Part shown: positions 1 through 8,183 of the stretch, piece after piece
How positions within the stretch are numbered: the stretch's first letter is position 1
How the letters are laid out: the number at the start of each line of letters is the position of its first letter
From: a virus
Length of the DNA stretch: 25,635 bases
IMG/VR virus record: IMGVR_UViG_3300025098_000254
Coordinates: 1 to 25,635 of that record
Direction: 5' to 3' (one strand)
Made by a program: the position numbers and the translations under genes
The notes under the pieces: generated by a model
Told to the model about the DNA's origin: nothing
The model's input: the letters and a program-made list of their open reading frames with translations, nothing else
Databases searched by the model: none

Positions 1-3000
1 TAGAATCAACACCACCTGTTAAAGTAAGGTTGTATTCATCTTTATTTTCGTCATAACTACCTACAACCTTTATGTTTGATACAGATAGTTTATCTCTAAA
101 ATAATCTTCCATACCATATTTAGATATTGGCGTTAATCCATTGCCAGAAAGCCTTAGTATAACACCTCTATTTTTATCTGAGAAGTATGCTCTGTTTCCA
201 TATCTAGCGTACGACTCAGGGTTCTTACTTATACCATAGTCTCCAGCGTAAGGCTGGATTGCTCCTAACACGTTCGTGCTTGATACTATATTTTTACTAC
301 CATCAGCGTTAAACAAAGCATCTCTGTCTGCTAGAACTTTGACAACATTGTCTTCTAGATAAACGTCTAAATCACCTAGTCTAAACTGCATTAACTGTAT
401 AGATCCGTATGATGGATTTATAGATTTAGTTATTTGTTCAGCTTGTATAAATTGATTTAAATTGTTTATACCAGACGTTGAGTTGTATATGCCAGAGTAT
501 ATAATGTCAGATTTTTTACGTACTTCTTTGTATTGACCTTCTATTGGTGCTGAAGCCCTAACGCCTTTCCCTAATATAGGTGCGTTAAAATCATCTCTAA
601 TTCTGTCTGACTCAACACCATTTCCAAAAGTAAAGCAATTAGAGTATATTAATCCTTGAGAATTACCAAAAGAATCTTTACTATAAGCACCACTAGCTTC
701 ATAATATATATCTAGTTCAGCTACTTCAAGAGGTTCTGTTTCAAAAACTGCAGGATTTTCAGATGTAAATTCATTCGTTTCCTCTTCAAACTCTGCTATA
801 AATTCAAGATTGGTAAACAGGCTGTCAGCTGGCATTTCGCCTCTATTTGCGTTCGTGTCAACAAAACCATTATTTTCCGGCGACCAATCTATGGGTTTGT
901 CTAGTTTTAATGTAAATTGAATTACTCTTTGCGTAGGTTCTTTTCCTTTGCCCCAAGCCACATGGTAATGCTTGCAATATTTCTCTATAGTATATATATT
1001 TTTACTGTTTTTTGGAGCTCCGGAGAATCTAAACTTAGATCCTTTTCTCATGATTTGTCCGACAATTGCATTCATCTCTGGGCGATAATCAGAGCTTTGG
1101 TTTGGGTCTGCAAACTTGTTGTAAGCGGTTTCAGTATAGCCACTATCGTATTCTCCCCAGCCTTGGTAAGCTATTTCTATAATATCCCACCCACTCTTAA
1201 CACCGTGGCCTGGTGACACTTCTCTAGAATAGTTAGAGGTAGAGTTTTTGTCTTTCTTTATTACTCCTTTCGTCTCCCAATATTTGTCATCTACCGCGTT
1301 TGCAGATTTAGAAAACCTTTGCTCAGCAAACTGCGTTCTATTTATAAACCAACCTAAGTTTCTATTACCTCCTTTATCAGGATCTGCTATCACCCATTCG
1401 TATGTCGGAGGATCAGCTGGATCCGAGGTGTCTTTGTAGCTCTGAGCCCTGTATTTACTCCAAAAGTCCTCTCTGTTAAAACCAAGCATGCTAGGGCCGG
1501 CTTGTATTATTTTTTGAGAGCTTTTAACTAAAAGTTCTGAGTTTGGTATGTTTTTAGGAATTATATAACTTTCTAATACAACGTCTCTTTGCAGCTTCGC
1601 GAAGAATCTTCCTTGAAACTCTGGCTTGGCTTTAGTTATTTTTTGAAATATCTCTATAGAAACTGTAGGATTGTCTTCGTCATAAATAGCCATCCAAGAA
1701 ACGTCTTCTAAGTCTAAAACTTTTTCTAAATTTAGTCTATATAGACCAAAGTTTTCAAAGTACTGGATACTAGCTATTTCATAGTTCTTTGTTTTGTTTC
1801 TATCAGAAAATATAACAATATTTAAATCGTTTAATTGATGCACTGGTGTGCCTGAAGATACGCTACTACCTACGCCTCCATACGTGCTTTGCCATAAATC
1901 AGAACGTATATCTATGAATTTATTGCCCGATAAAGGATAACCTTCTGCGGTTTTAAATATATTTTTTGTTCCACCGAGTACGCTTTGTGATAACACACCT
2001 TTAGATACATTTTCGTTTTTTATAAAATCAGGTGCTTCATTTTCTATTGCTAAAACCTTATATTTAGCCTCATCTTTAACGAAGTTGTTAGAGTCATGCT
2101 CTTTCTTCAATGTTAAAAATGTTTCTTCGTTAACTTTGTTTCTATCAGAACTTGAAAAAGCAATCCATAAATTACCATCTTCAGCAGCGTAATATCTATC
2201 CATTGCAACATTGTAGTACGGCTGAGATGTTTCTTTTATATAGTACTTAAAAGTCTCCATACCATCTGGCATTCCAGCTGGACTTTCTATGCGAACTCTA
2301 AAATTATTTCTTGTAGACGAAAAACCTTTGTTCAAAGTTATAGAGCCTGTCTTGTCTGTTATAACCGGAGTTTCTCTTCCGTACTTATCTCTAAATACTA
2401 CGCCTAATTGGTATGTTCTTTGAGACTTTATAGATTTACTAGGTCTGTCTTTTCTAGCATCGCTACCTATTACGCTTACTGCAAATTTTAAAGATATATC
2501 TTTACCCTCATATTTTAAGTTGTAATTTTCTAAATAATTACCAAATAACAACCTGTTGCCAGATACAGATACTGCCTTGGCTTTTCTAGGCACGTTATCA
2601 TACGGTCTAAGTATTTGGTTAGATGGTATTACTTTATATATAGTCTCAGACGTAATTTCAAGCTTACCAAAATATAGATCAGGATAAGTTCCTATATCGT
2701 GAAACTCGGAGTTTGTGTCTGTTGCGTCTATACTTTCAACGACATATATATTGTTAGATACAGAGTCTTTGTAAAGTATATCTACTTCCACAACTCCATA
2801 CGGTACAGATGTAGGAATAGCCCAATCAACTATCTCTAGCTTCCTTAGTTGGTTAACCATGCCTAAGTTATACCCTTTTCTGTGGTCATAATTAAACTCA
2901 TCACCTAAAAAAGCCACTTCGCTAAAAGGAGATATAGTAGAGTACTCACCATCTTTATATTTGTATCTATAAGCAAATCTTACGAACTTAGTTTCAAACA

Positions 3001-3994
3001 TTGCTGGTTTTTGTATTAACTCTACCTTCCAGTTTTGTATTCCTTGCTCTATGTTTACATCTACGGCGTCTACGTTTACTTTAAAGACTTTAGGTGCTGT
3101 TTCGTAAGTTTCTAGCACAGACAGTATAACAGCGGCTTCCTCGTCGGTGTCTTCGTTGTTTTTGTCAAGCAAAGTTACCTTAAGCTTATCACCTACTCTA
3201 AAGTCTGGAGCAGTTCCGCTAAATTCTACTTGGCTATCTACGGGGTTTGGGAGGATAGCACTCGCAGCATCAGCAGTCCCGTCACCATCTTGGTCAGTAT
3301 ACTCTCCAGTAGGCACTGTCTGCCATCTACCGTCTACATCAAGAAACGTAAATGAATAACCACCTGTTGCTGGTATAGTTAACGGAGCGTTAAGTCTGGC
3401 GGAAATGGGTCCGCTTCTAGTAGTGTTAGACATTCTTAATTTAGGAGCACTCGTTGGACCTTCTTTTATAACCGTGCAGTGTTTTTCTTCAAAGTTTCCA
3501 CCATCAACCTGTGTGTGTGTCCAGGCGTTATTTGTATAGCCTCTCCAGTCTGTTATCTTTATCATTTTTGGCTCTGACTTATCATCAGTCCAAATCAAAA
3601 AGTCATCTAGTATTTCTATGCCTGTTATTAAGTTTTCTCTATCAAATCCTAAAACTCTTCTTGTATCCACTATAATAGGTTTTGCTTCGCCTTTAAGCTG
3701 ATTAAACTCTACTATAAGATCCTTATCGTTAGAAACAACGAACCAATATATGCACTCAGTTTCGTCTCTTCTTATAGATCCTATTACTTTTGGAAAATCA
3801 CCTAAATTAGAAGCTATACTAGCTGCATGTGGTAATTTATTGCCTAGTATATTTTGTAAAGCACCAACGTCAGCACCTTCAGATGTAGACACTTGAACGT
3901 TCAATGCGTCTCTATATTTACCGTTAGGCAATAGTCTCTCATCGAGGTCTTTGTTCATAGCGCCTCCGCTAAACGTTCTTTTCAATTCTGCCAT
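1..3994 (-). CDS. Large tail nozzle / P22 gp10-like 'stabilization' protein, C-terminus off left edge
   Basis: The frame opens at ATG 3994 and reads without a stop to the left edge (1331 full codons), so the 3' end is missing. Near the N-terminus is the signature MNKDLDERLLPNGKYRDALN (residues 13-32) followed by SEGADVGALQNILGN. I recognise this pattern from large tail proteins of crAss-like and marine phages that are often annotated 'stabilization protein' after P22 gp10. The rest is beta-rich, with many short repeats of aromatic and hydroxyl residues and no transmembrane segment. A calcium-loop-like motif DQDGDGTAD sits at residues 234-242. The start lies 2 nt after the stop of the preceding gene; Met13 is an alternative start. 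Its place as the last of a connector/tail series suggests a tail tube or nozzle subunit. The family call is inferred from the N-terminal motif and gene order; the reading frame itself is certain. Confidence 0.8.
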   Translation of the reverse strand, partial: MAELKRTFSGGAMNKDLDERLLPNGKYRDALNVQVSTSEGADVGALQNILGNKLPHAASIASNLGDFPKVIGSIRRDETECIYWFVVSNDKDLIVEFNQLKGEAKPIIVDTRRVLGFDRENLITGIEILDDFLIWTDDKSEPKMIKITDWRGYTNNAWTHTQVDGGNFEEKHCTVIKEGPTSAPKLRMSNTTRSGPISARLNAPLTIPATGGYSFTFLDVDGRWQTVPTGEYTDQDGDGTADAASAILPNPVDSQVEFSGTAPDFRVGDKLKVTLLDKNNEDTDEEAAVILSVLETYETAPKVFKVNVDAVDVNIEQGIQNWKVELIQKPAMFETKFVRFAYRYKYKDGEYSTISPFSEVAFLGDEFNYDHRKGYNLGMVNQLRKLEIVDWAIPTSVPYGVVEVDILYKDSVSNNIYVVESIDATDTNSEFHDIGTYPDLYFGKLEITSETIYKVIPSNQILRPYDNVPRKAKAVSVSGNRLLFGNYLENYNLKYEGKDISLKFAVSVIGSDARKDRPSKSIKSQRTYQLGVVFRDKYGRETPVITDKTGSITLNKGFSSTRNNFRVRIESPAGMPDGMETFKYYIKETSQPYYNVAMDRYYAAEDGNLWIAFSSSDRNKVNEETFLTLKKEHDSNNFVKDEAKYKVLAIENEAPDFIKNENVSKGVLSQSVLGGTKNIFKTAEGYPLSGNKFIDIRSDLWQSTYGGVGSSVSSGTPVHQLNDLNIVIFSDRNKTKNYEIASIQYFENFGLYRLNLEKVLDLEDVSWMAIYDEDNPTVSIEIFQKITKAKPEFQGRFFAKLQRDVVLESYIIPKNIPNSELLVKSSQKIIQAGPSMLGFNREDFWSKYRAQSYKDTSDPADPPTYEWVIADPDKGGNRNLGWFINRTQFAEQRFSKSANAVDDKYWETKGVIKKDKNSTSNYSREVSPGHGVKSGWDIIEIAYQGWGEYDSGYTETAYNKFADPNQSSDYRPEMNAIVGQIMRKGSKFRFSGAPKNSKNIYTIEKYCKHYHVAWGKGKEPTQRVIQFTLKLDKPIDWSPENNGFVDTNANRGEMPADSLFTNLEFIAEFEEETNEFTSENPAVFETEPLEVAELDIYYEASGAYSKDSFGNSQGLIYSNCFTFGNGVESDRIRDDFNAPILGKGVRASAPIEGQYKEVRKKSDIIYSGIYNSTSGINNLNQFIQAEQITKSINPSYGSIQLMQFRLGDLDVYLEDNVVKVLADRDALFNADGSKNIVSSTNVLGAIQPYAGDYGISKNPESYARYGNRAYFSDKNRGVILRLSGNGLTPISKYGMEDYFRDKLSVSNIKVVGSYDENKDEYNLTLTGGVDS

Positions 3995-3996
3995 AC

Positions 3997-5079
3997 TTAA
4001 TGCTTAATTATTTTAGATTTGTTTTTCATCACAAGATTTATCTCTTCTATTTTCAGGTTAGACAATCTTAATTTAGCCTGTCTTATAGCAGCTCTTCTTT
4101 CCCTTTTAAATCTAGCCACTATATACTCTGGAGTATTTACTTTAGATGCTAATATTGCGTGTGCTATGTATTTGTATATAGCTTCTTCAGCGAATTTATG
4201 AACTCGCATTTCGTCTTCAGTTCCAAGGCCATCACTTATGTATTTTATAGTTATTACTTTGCCGTTAAGATCTGAGCTAAAAAAAGCGTAGCCTCTAGAA
4301 TTATCTATAAAAAATAATCCATTAAATTGTGCATGCTCAGGTGTTAGTCCGTATCTTCTGCCTTCAGCTAAAGTAGCATCAGTATCTGGTCCACTTACAT
4401 TTTCCACTGTGTTATCATTATCAGAGTTAGCTTTAAACGCTTTCCAAGTTTCTGAATCTTCCACCGTAAGTAGCTTATTATCATCACCAAAAACATAATT
4501 GTAACTACCGTCTTGTAGTATTGCTCTAGGATTACTAGTTTTCCTCACTGGATATATTATTCTCTCTACACCTGCGTTGTCTTTCCAAGAAAACTGAACA
4601 TAGTTAACATAGTCATGAGGTAACTTCATTTTCAAAGAAGGAGGTAGCTCTATCTCTTGAGACTTCTCAGATTTTAAAGTATCATAGCTAAACTCTTGCA
4701 TTGCTCTTTGAGCATGAAAGTTTATGTCTGGTATTTTGACTTTAGATATTATCTTGCCTTCGCCGACGTATGCAACTCTAAAGTTGTTTGTTATGTCTTG
4801 TAGGGTTATATATTGGTAATTACCCAGCTGATCATCAACGTTTATTTCTCTTACTAATATTAAAGCTCCACTCGCTGGAGCAGTATCGAAAGTTAATGTT
4901 CCTGAAGCGTATACGTAATCTCCATTGTCTACTTCCGTGCCATTCACGAAAACGTCTATATCAGACTCTAATAATGGCGCAGGGCTAAAACCTAAAACAA
5001 AGGCTTTGTTTGAACCATTACCTGTAAACGTCTTACTGTTATCGTAGTATTGTTGTTGTGTTCCCTTGAATAATGCCAT
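3997..5079 (-). CDS. Tail/ring structural protein with fibre-type N-terminal module (360 aa)
   Basis: A 360-residue protein starting at ATG 5079, 3 nt after the stop of the 232-aa gene. Residues 15-80 form a beta-sandwich-like module with the pattern F-x-G-N-G-S, D-V-F-V-N-G, Y and LTFDTAPASGA, as often found at the base of phage tail appendages, including T7-like fibres. Residues 90-180 contain LQDITNNFRVAYVGEGKI and YDTLKSEKSQEIELPPSLK, and the C-terminus (about 285-360) is helical and basic, ending in many Lys/Arg. I associate this second part with ring/tail proteins of crAss-like phages. No enzyme motif is visible. It sits between a connector-like protein and the large nozzle-like protein, so a role joining portal, tail and fibres is likely. 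The exact structural role is an inference. Confidence 0.75.
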   Translation of the reverse strand: MALFKGTQQQYYDNSKTFTGNGSNKAFVLGFSPAPLLESDIDVFVNGTEVDNGDYVYASGTLTFDTAPASGALILVREINVDDQLGNYQYITLQDITNNFRVAYVGEGKIISKVKIPDINFHAQRAMQEFSYDTLKSEKSQEIELPPSLKMKLPHDYVNYVQFSWKDNAGVERIIYPVRKTSNPRAILQDGSYNYVFGDDNKLLTVEDSETWKAFKANSDNDNTVENVSGPDTDATLAEGRRYGLTPEHAQFNGLFFIDNSRGYAFFSSDLNGKVITIKYISDGLGTEDEMRVHKFAEEAIYKYIAHAILASKVNTPEYIVARFKRERRAAIRQAKLRLSNLKIEEINLVMKNKSKIIKH

Positions 5080-5082
5080 TTC

Positions 5083-5781
5083 TTATTGTTTTTCTTGTTG
5101 AATGTTTTTAGCGTCTTCTGTTGCAGCTATTTGATACAGTTGTGGATCTCGTATTACTACACCAGAAAGCGATAATATTTTTAAAACTAATTCAGTTTCT
5201 TCTGAAGCGTGAAGCTCAAAGTTTATTGATGTTGCTGGATTATATAGTGCTTCTCCATTAATTATATTGTATCCCCAGTATACATCTACAGGTTTTTTTA
5301 TATAATTAATATTTGTGCCGTCAACTCCATCTCCGTGCATTACTATAGAGTTATTATCTATAGTATACATAGGTCTAGTTTTAGCTGGAGCAGTTAATGG
5401 CGAACTTAGATATTGCCTTAACTCACTGTGACTCATGTGTTGTGCTTCTATTATTTGAGTAGCACCATTTATAGAAACTCTAGCAAAAACAGCTCCAAGT
5501 CTGTAAACTTGAAGTACATCTAAGTTAGCATTTGTTGCAGGTGCGTTAAATATAGAAAACTTTTCTATTTTTTCTTCGAGCATATCGACAGGATCGGCGT
5601 GAATTGTGTCATTGCCTGGTAATCTTAAAAACTGATTAAGATCATAAAAATACTGCTCGAATATATCTAACTGAGCTTGATTAGCAAGCGTATTAAATTC
5701 TTGCGGAGTTATATAGCCCCTTTGCTCTTTGTTGGCTATAGCTAAAACTCTTAGATAAACTGTATTTATATTTACTGCCAT
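5083..5781 (-). CDS. Connector/ring protein, short-tailed phage type (232 aa)
   Basis: A 232-residue protein starting at ATG 5781 behind an A-rich leader. The N-terminal part has the pattern GYITPQEFNTLANQAQLDIF followed by EQYFYDLNQF (residues 22-51). I recognise this from small structural proteins encoded next to the capsid and tail genes of crAss-like and marine podovirus-like phages. The middle carries Tyr-rich beta segments (IDNNSIVMHGDG, NYIKKPVDVYWGY) and the C-terminus has a helix ending in IQQEKQ. Size, helical N-terminus and position after the capsid gene fit a head-tail adaptor or ring protein bound under the portal. It is separated from the upstream gene by 60 nt holding a small hairpin and from the downstream gene by 3 nt, so it probably starts a co-translated tail group. 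Confidence 0.72.
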   Translation of the reverse strand: MAVNINTVYLRVLAIANKEQRGYITPQEFNTLANQAQLDIFEQYFYDLNQFLRLPGNDTIHADPVDMLEEKIEKFSIFNAPATNANLDVLQVYRLGAVFARVSINGATQIIEAQHMSHSELRQYLSSPLTAPAKTRPMYTIDNNSIVMHGDGVDGTNINYIKKPVDVYWGYNIINGEALYNPATSINFELHASEETELVLKILSLSGVVIRDPQLYQIAATEDAKNIQQEKQ

Positions 5782-5800
5782 AATTTCTTTTTATATAGTT

Positions 5801-5826
5801 TGTGGCCACCTATACAGATGACCACA
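5801..5826 (-). promoter_or_regulatory. Small hairpin between two tail-module genes
   Basis: In the 60-nt space before the 232-aa gene, TGTGGTCA and TGGCCACA can pair over 8 positions (one G-U) around a 10-nt loop. It ends 19 nt before the start codon and is followed by an A-rich leader, not a U-run. This argues against a classical terminator and fits an mRNA end-protection or processing structure better. Confidence 0.35.
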
Positions 5827-5841
5827 TCCTATAAGTGACTA

Positions 5842-6597
5842 TTAATTTAGTTTCTTTTCAATAGCATTGAATACTTCAACACCTTCATCTGTTTTAAACC
5901 ATGCGGCTAATGCAGAGTAGGGTTGTTCTTCAAATGGTACGGTGAATAATTTTCTACCGTTACTAGCCCACTTAAACGTTCTGTTGTTGTCAGCTAGTTT
6001 TATAATATTTGCCTCAACGGCTTTGACTCCAATGTTTCTTAGTTGAACATTATCGTCTTGCGCTAGTTCTATGAATGCTTGAGGATTGCTTCTAGCATAC
6101 ACTAGTATATCTCTTTTTATTTCTTTAGAACTCATCTTAGATACCTTGGAACCTTGCTCTACTCTAAGTATAGCTTCTGCTGCATCTATATCTAGACTCT
6201 GCGCTAAGTTCAACGCCTCTATCTCTAACTCTATCCAATCCACTTGGTTATCAGCTATAACTTGAGGTTCAAACTCTGAGTACGTTATATCACGCTTTGG
6301 GTGATATAATGAAAGCATTAATTGTAATGCTTGATTTTCTTTAGGCACGTTAAGTTGTCCGTTTCTAAATACAATATGGCCTAAAGTGGCTTGCCCTCTC
6401 TGTTCGTCTACTATAGGCGAGTTTTGATTAGTAGCGTATCTTAGTTCTCTTTGTGTTCCAGTTTCTTCGTCGAACCATAACATAGGTTTTCTTCTACTAT
6501 GTTTAGACGATATTACTAAAGCTACAGGGGCAGCTTCGTTGTTGAGTACGTAGACTCGATCTTTGATTTCCCAATTTTTGGGTTTTGTTATTTTCAT
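5842..6597 (-). CDS. Conserved phage protein encoded just after the capsid gene (251 aa)
   Basis: A 251-residue soluble protein starting at ATG 6597 after an AT-rich leader without a Shine-Dalgarno. Residues 34-60 contain SRRKPMLWFDEETGTQRELR and then YATNQNSPIVDEQRG; further on comes VPKENQALQLMLSLYHP (about 104-120). I recall this pattern from uncharacterised proteins of marine and Bacteroidota phages. The second half has a helical segment with MSSKEIKRDILVYARSNPQ and a C-terminal block (WASNGRKLFTVPFEEQPYSA, then a helix in EGVEVFNAIEKKLN) that looks like a small binding domain. No catalytic residues stand out. Its place between the capsid and connector genes suggests a head-completion or capsid-associated protein. 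The function is unknown and I do not assign one. Confidence 0.65.
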   Translation of the reverse strand: MKITKPKNWEIKDRVYVLNNEAAPVALVISSKHSRRKPMLWFDEETGTQRELRYATNQNSPIVDEQRGQATLGHIVFRNGQLNVPKENQALQLMLSLYHPKRDITYSEFEPQVIADNQVDWIELEIEALNLAQSLDIDAAEAILRVEQGSKVSKMSSKEIKRDILVYARSNPQAFIELAQDDNVQLRNIGVKAVEANIIKLADNNRTFKWASNGRKLFTVPFEEQPYSALAAWFKTDEGVEVFNAIEKKLN

Positions 6598-6625
6598 GAT
6601 ATAATATAATTTAAAAATTTTAAAA

Positions 6626-6662
6626 GGGTAAATATTACCCTCGTTATTTAAACGAGGGTAAT
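6626..6662 (-). terminator. Strong hairpin after the capsid gene, with a competing smaller hairpin
   Basis: Reading the minus strand, a perfect 12-bp stem (6662-6651 with 6645-6634, loop of 5) begins 19 nt after the capsid stop codon. The right arm of this stem contains GGGTAA, and a second copy of TTACCC just downstream (6631-6626) could instead pair with it over 6 bp around a 3-nt loop. The 12-bp hairpin should win. It is followed by T-rich sequence broken by a short C-run, so it looks like a leaky terminator or 3' protection hairpin that would lower tail-gene expression relative to capsid protein. Confidence 0.65.
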
Positions 6663-6681
6663 TATTTACATTAATTATTGT

Positions 6682-8157
6682 TTATGCTTTAAGCAATACG
6701 AAGTTATTCGCGGCTTGTACACATAGACATCTTTCTGACAAGAAGTTTACTACCATTTCGTCTGCATCAGATGTATAGTTTCCACCTACAGATCCAGTGA
6801 TCCAAGATTTCATTTTTCTGTCATCAGCTTCTGAAGCTCGGTAACGTACGTGTAAGAAAGGTCTAGATATGTTTTTACCCAAAGACTGATCGTAAACGGT
6901 AGAAGTACCAGCAGGTACCATCAAACCTTCAATGTCTCCGATTAATCCTCTAGTAGTAGAATCATTTAAGTATTTCCAGTCAGACTTGTAGAAGTCGTAA
7001 GAACCTCGTCTGAATCCAGAGAAACCTAAATTTAAAGCCATATCTTCAGAGTTGTTGAATACTCCATAAGAAGTACCACCAACCTGGTATGCATTTTGAG
7101 AAGCTAACATTTTGTCAATTTCTAGAGTTGTAGCTCTGTCTAAGAACATCATGTTTTCTTCAATAGCACCTTGCTTGTCTAACTCTTGTAGTATAGTATC
7201 AAAAGTGTCAAGGCCAGTATGGCTGAACTGTACACCAGTTGCACTTGAAGCTCCAGTTCTGTAAGTATCAAAATCTGTACCGCTATAAACCACACCTCTT
7301 GCTTCTACAGCAGCGAATAAACCTTCTGTTCCTTGTACATTTAAGAAATTAGTTCCCATTGTTTGAGCAGCTTTTTCGCCTTCAACCATCATCATTTCAA
7401 TTTGGTCTTCAAAACGTAAACGAGCTTCGTGCTCAGACTTTAAGTACCATAGGTAGCCAGAAGCACCATTTTCAGTAGTTACTTCAACCCAACCGATTTG
7501 AGCAGTGTCAGAACCATTAACTTGGTATCTGTCACGCATGATAACTGGTCGATTTGAGAACTGTTGAAAAGAAGCGTCTATAGAACCTGTGATTCCAGAA
7601 GATCCTTTCGTGTACTCAGTACCATACACAAAAAGCTTAAGGTCTTCGCCATTAGCGAAAGCAGCACTACCAGAAGTAGCTAGTGTAGCTTGAGTGTAGG
7701 GTTTTACAGTTACACCTGTGTTTGTAACTGCTGTAACAAGACATTTAAGTACTTTTGTGCTAAGAGCATTAGACACGATAATTGTGTCATGAATTTTAAC
7801 TAAGTGAGCAGCTGGAAGAGTGATAGTGTTACCAGTTGCGCTGTTAACTTGAACTGTATCAGCTCCAGATTCAGCAGCATCGTATGCCACGTGTAGTCTT
7901 CCTTGCTCTGACCAAATAACTTGATCTGAAGCCAAAGGCATCTCAGCTCCAACCATTCTTAAGAATCCGTTGATTGTACGTTTTCCGTATCTTTCAACTT
8001 CTTTCTCATAGATTTCTGGTAAGAATTGAGCTGCAAATGAGTTAGTGTCTCCTGCTGTGCTGCCTCCGTTGAAAGACAAGTAGTTGTCTCCAAAAAGGTC
8101 TTTAGTAGGTCTTGGGGTTACGTGTTTTAAAACAGCACCCGTATTATTAATTGCCAT
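6682..8157 (-). CDS. Major capsid protein (491 aa)
   Basis: A 491-residue protein starting at ATG 8157. Residues 45-91 contain FLPEIYEKEVERYGKRT, a stretch rich in Met/Gly, and VIWSEQGRLHVAY, a pattern I associate with major capsid proteins of crAss-like and marine Bacteroidota phages, expected to have the HK97 fold. Residues about 100-190 are Thr/Val-rich beta strands that look like an extra surface domain inserted in the fold. The stretch around 235-290 (SEHEARLRFEDQIEMMMVEG) would be the long spine helix. The gene follows the scaffold-like gene by 26 nt and is followed by a strong hairpin, as expected for the most highly expressed virion gene. Its leader is A/T-only with no Shine-Dalgarno. 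Size and gene order support the call; the fold is inferred. Confidence 0.85.
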   Translation of the reverse strand: MAINNTGAVLKHVTPRPTKDLFGDNYLSFNGGSTAGDTNSFAAQFLPEIYEKEVERYGKRTINGFLRMVGAEMPLASDQVIWSEQGRLHVAYDAAESGADTVQVNSATGNTITLPAAHLVKIHDTIIVSNALSTKVLKCLVTAVTNTGVTVKPYTQATLATSGSAAFANGEDLKLFVYGTEYTKGSSGITGSIDASFQQFSNRPVIMRDRYQVNGSDTAQIGWVEVTTENGASGYLWYLKSEHEARLRFEDQIEMMMVEGEKAAQTMGTNFLNVQGTEGLFAAVEARGVVYSGTDFDTYRTGASSATGVQFSHTGLDTFDTILQELDKQGAIEENMMFLDRATTLEIDKMLASQNAYQVGGTSYGVFNNSEDMALNLGFSGFRRGSYDFYKSDWKYLNDSTTRGLIGDIEGLMVPAGTSTVYDQSLGKNISRPFLHVRYRASEADDRKMKSWITGSVGGNYTSDADEMVVNFLSERCLCVQAANNFVLLKA

Positions 8158-8183
8158 AATTTTGTTTTTTAATTTTTAAAAGT

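Noticed and set aside
917-3359. Plus-strand frames of 63-99 codons opposite the large tail protein
   Set aside because: Antisense to a 1331-codon open frame with a recognised N-terminal motif.
3956-3958. Met13 as the start of the large tail protein
   Set aside because: Possible, but ATG 3994 lies 2 nt after the previous stop as is usual in this operon, so I kept the longer form.
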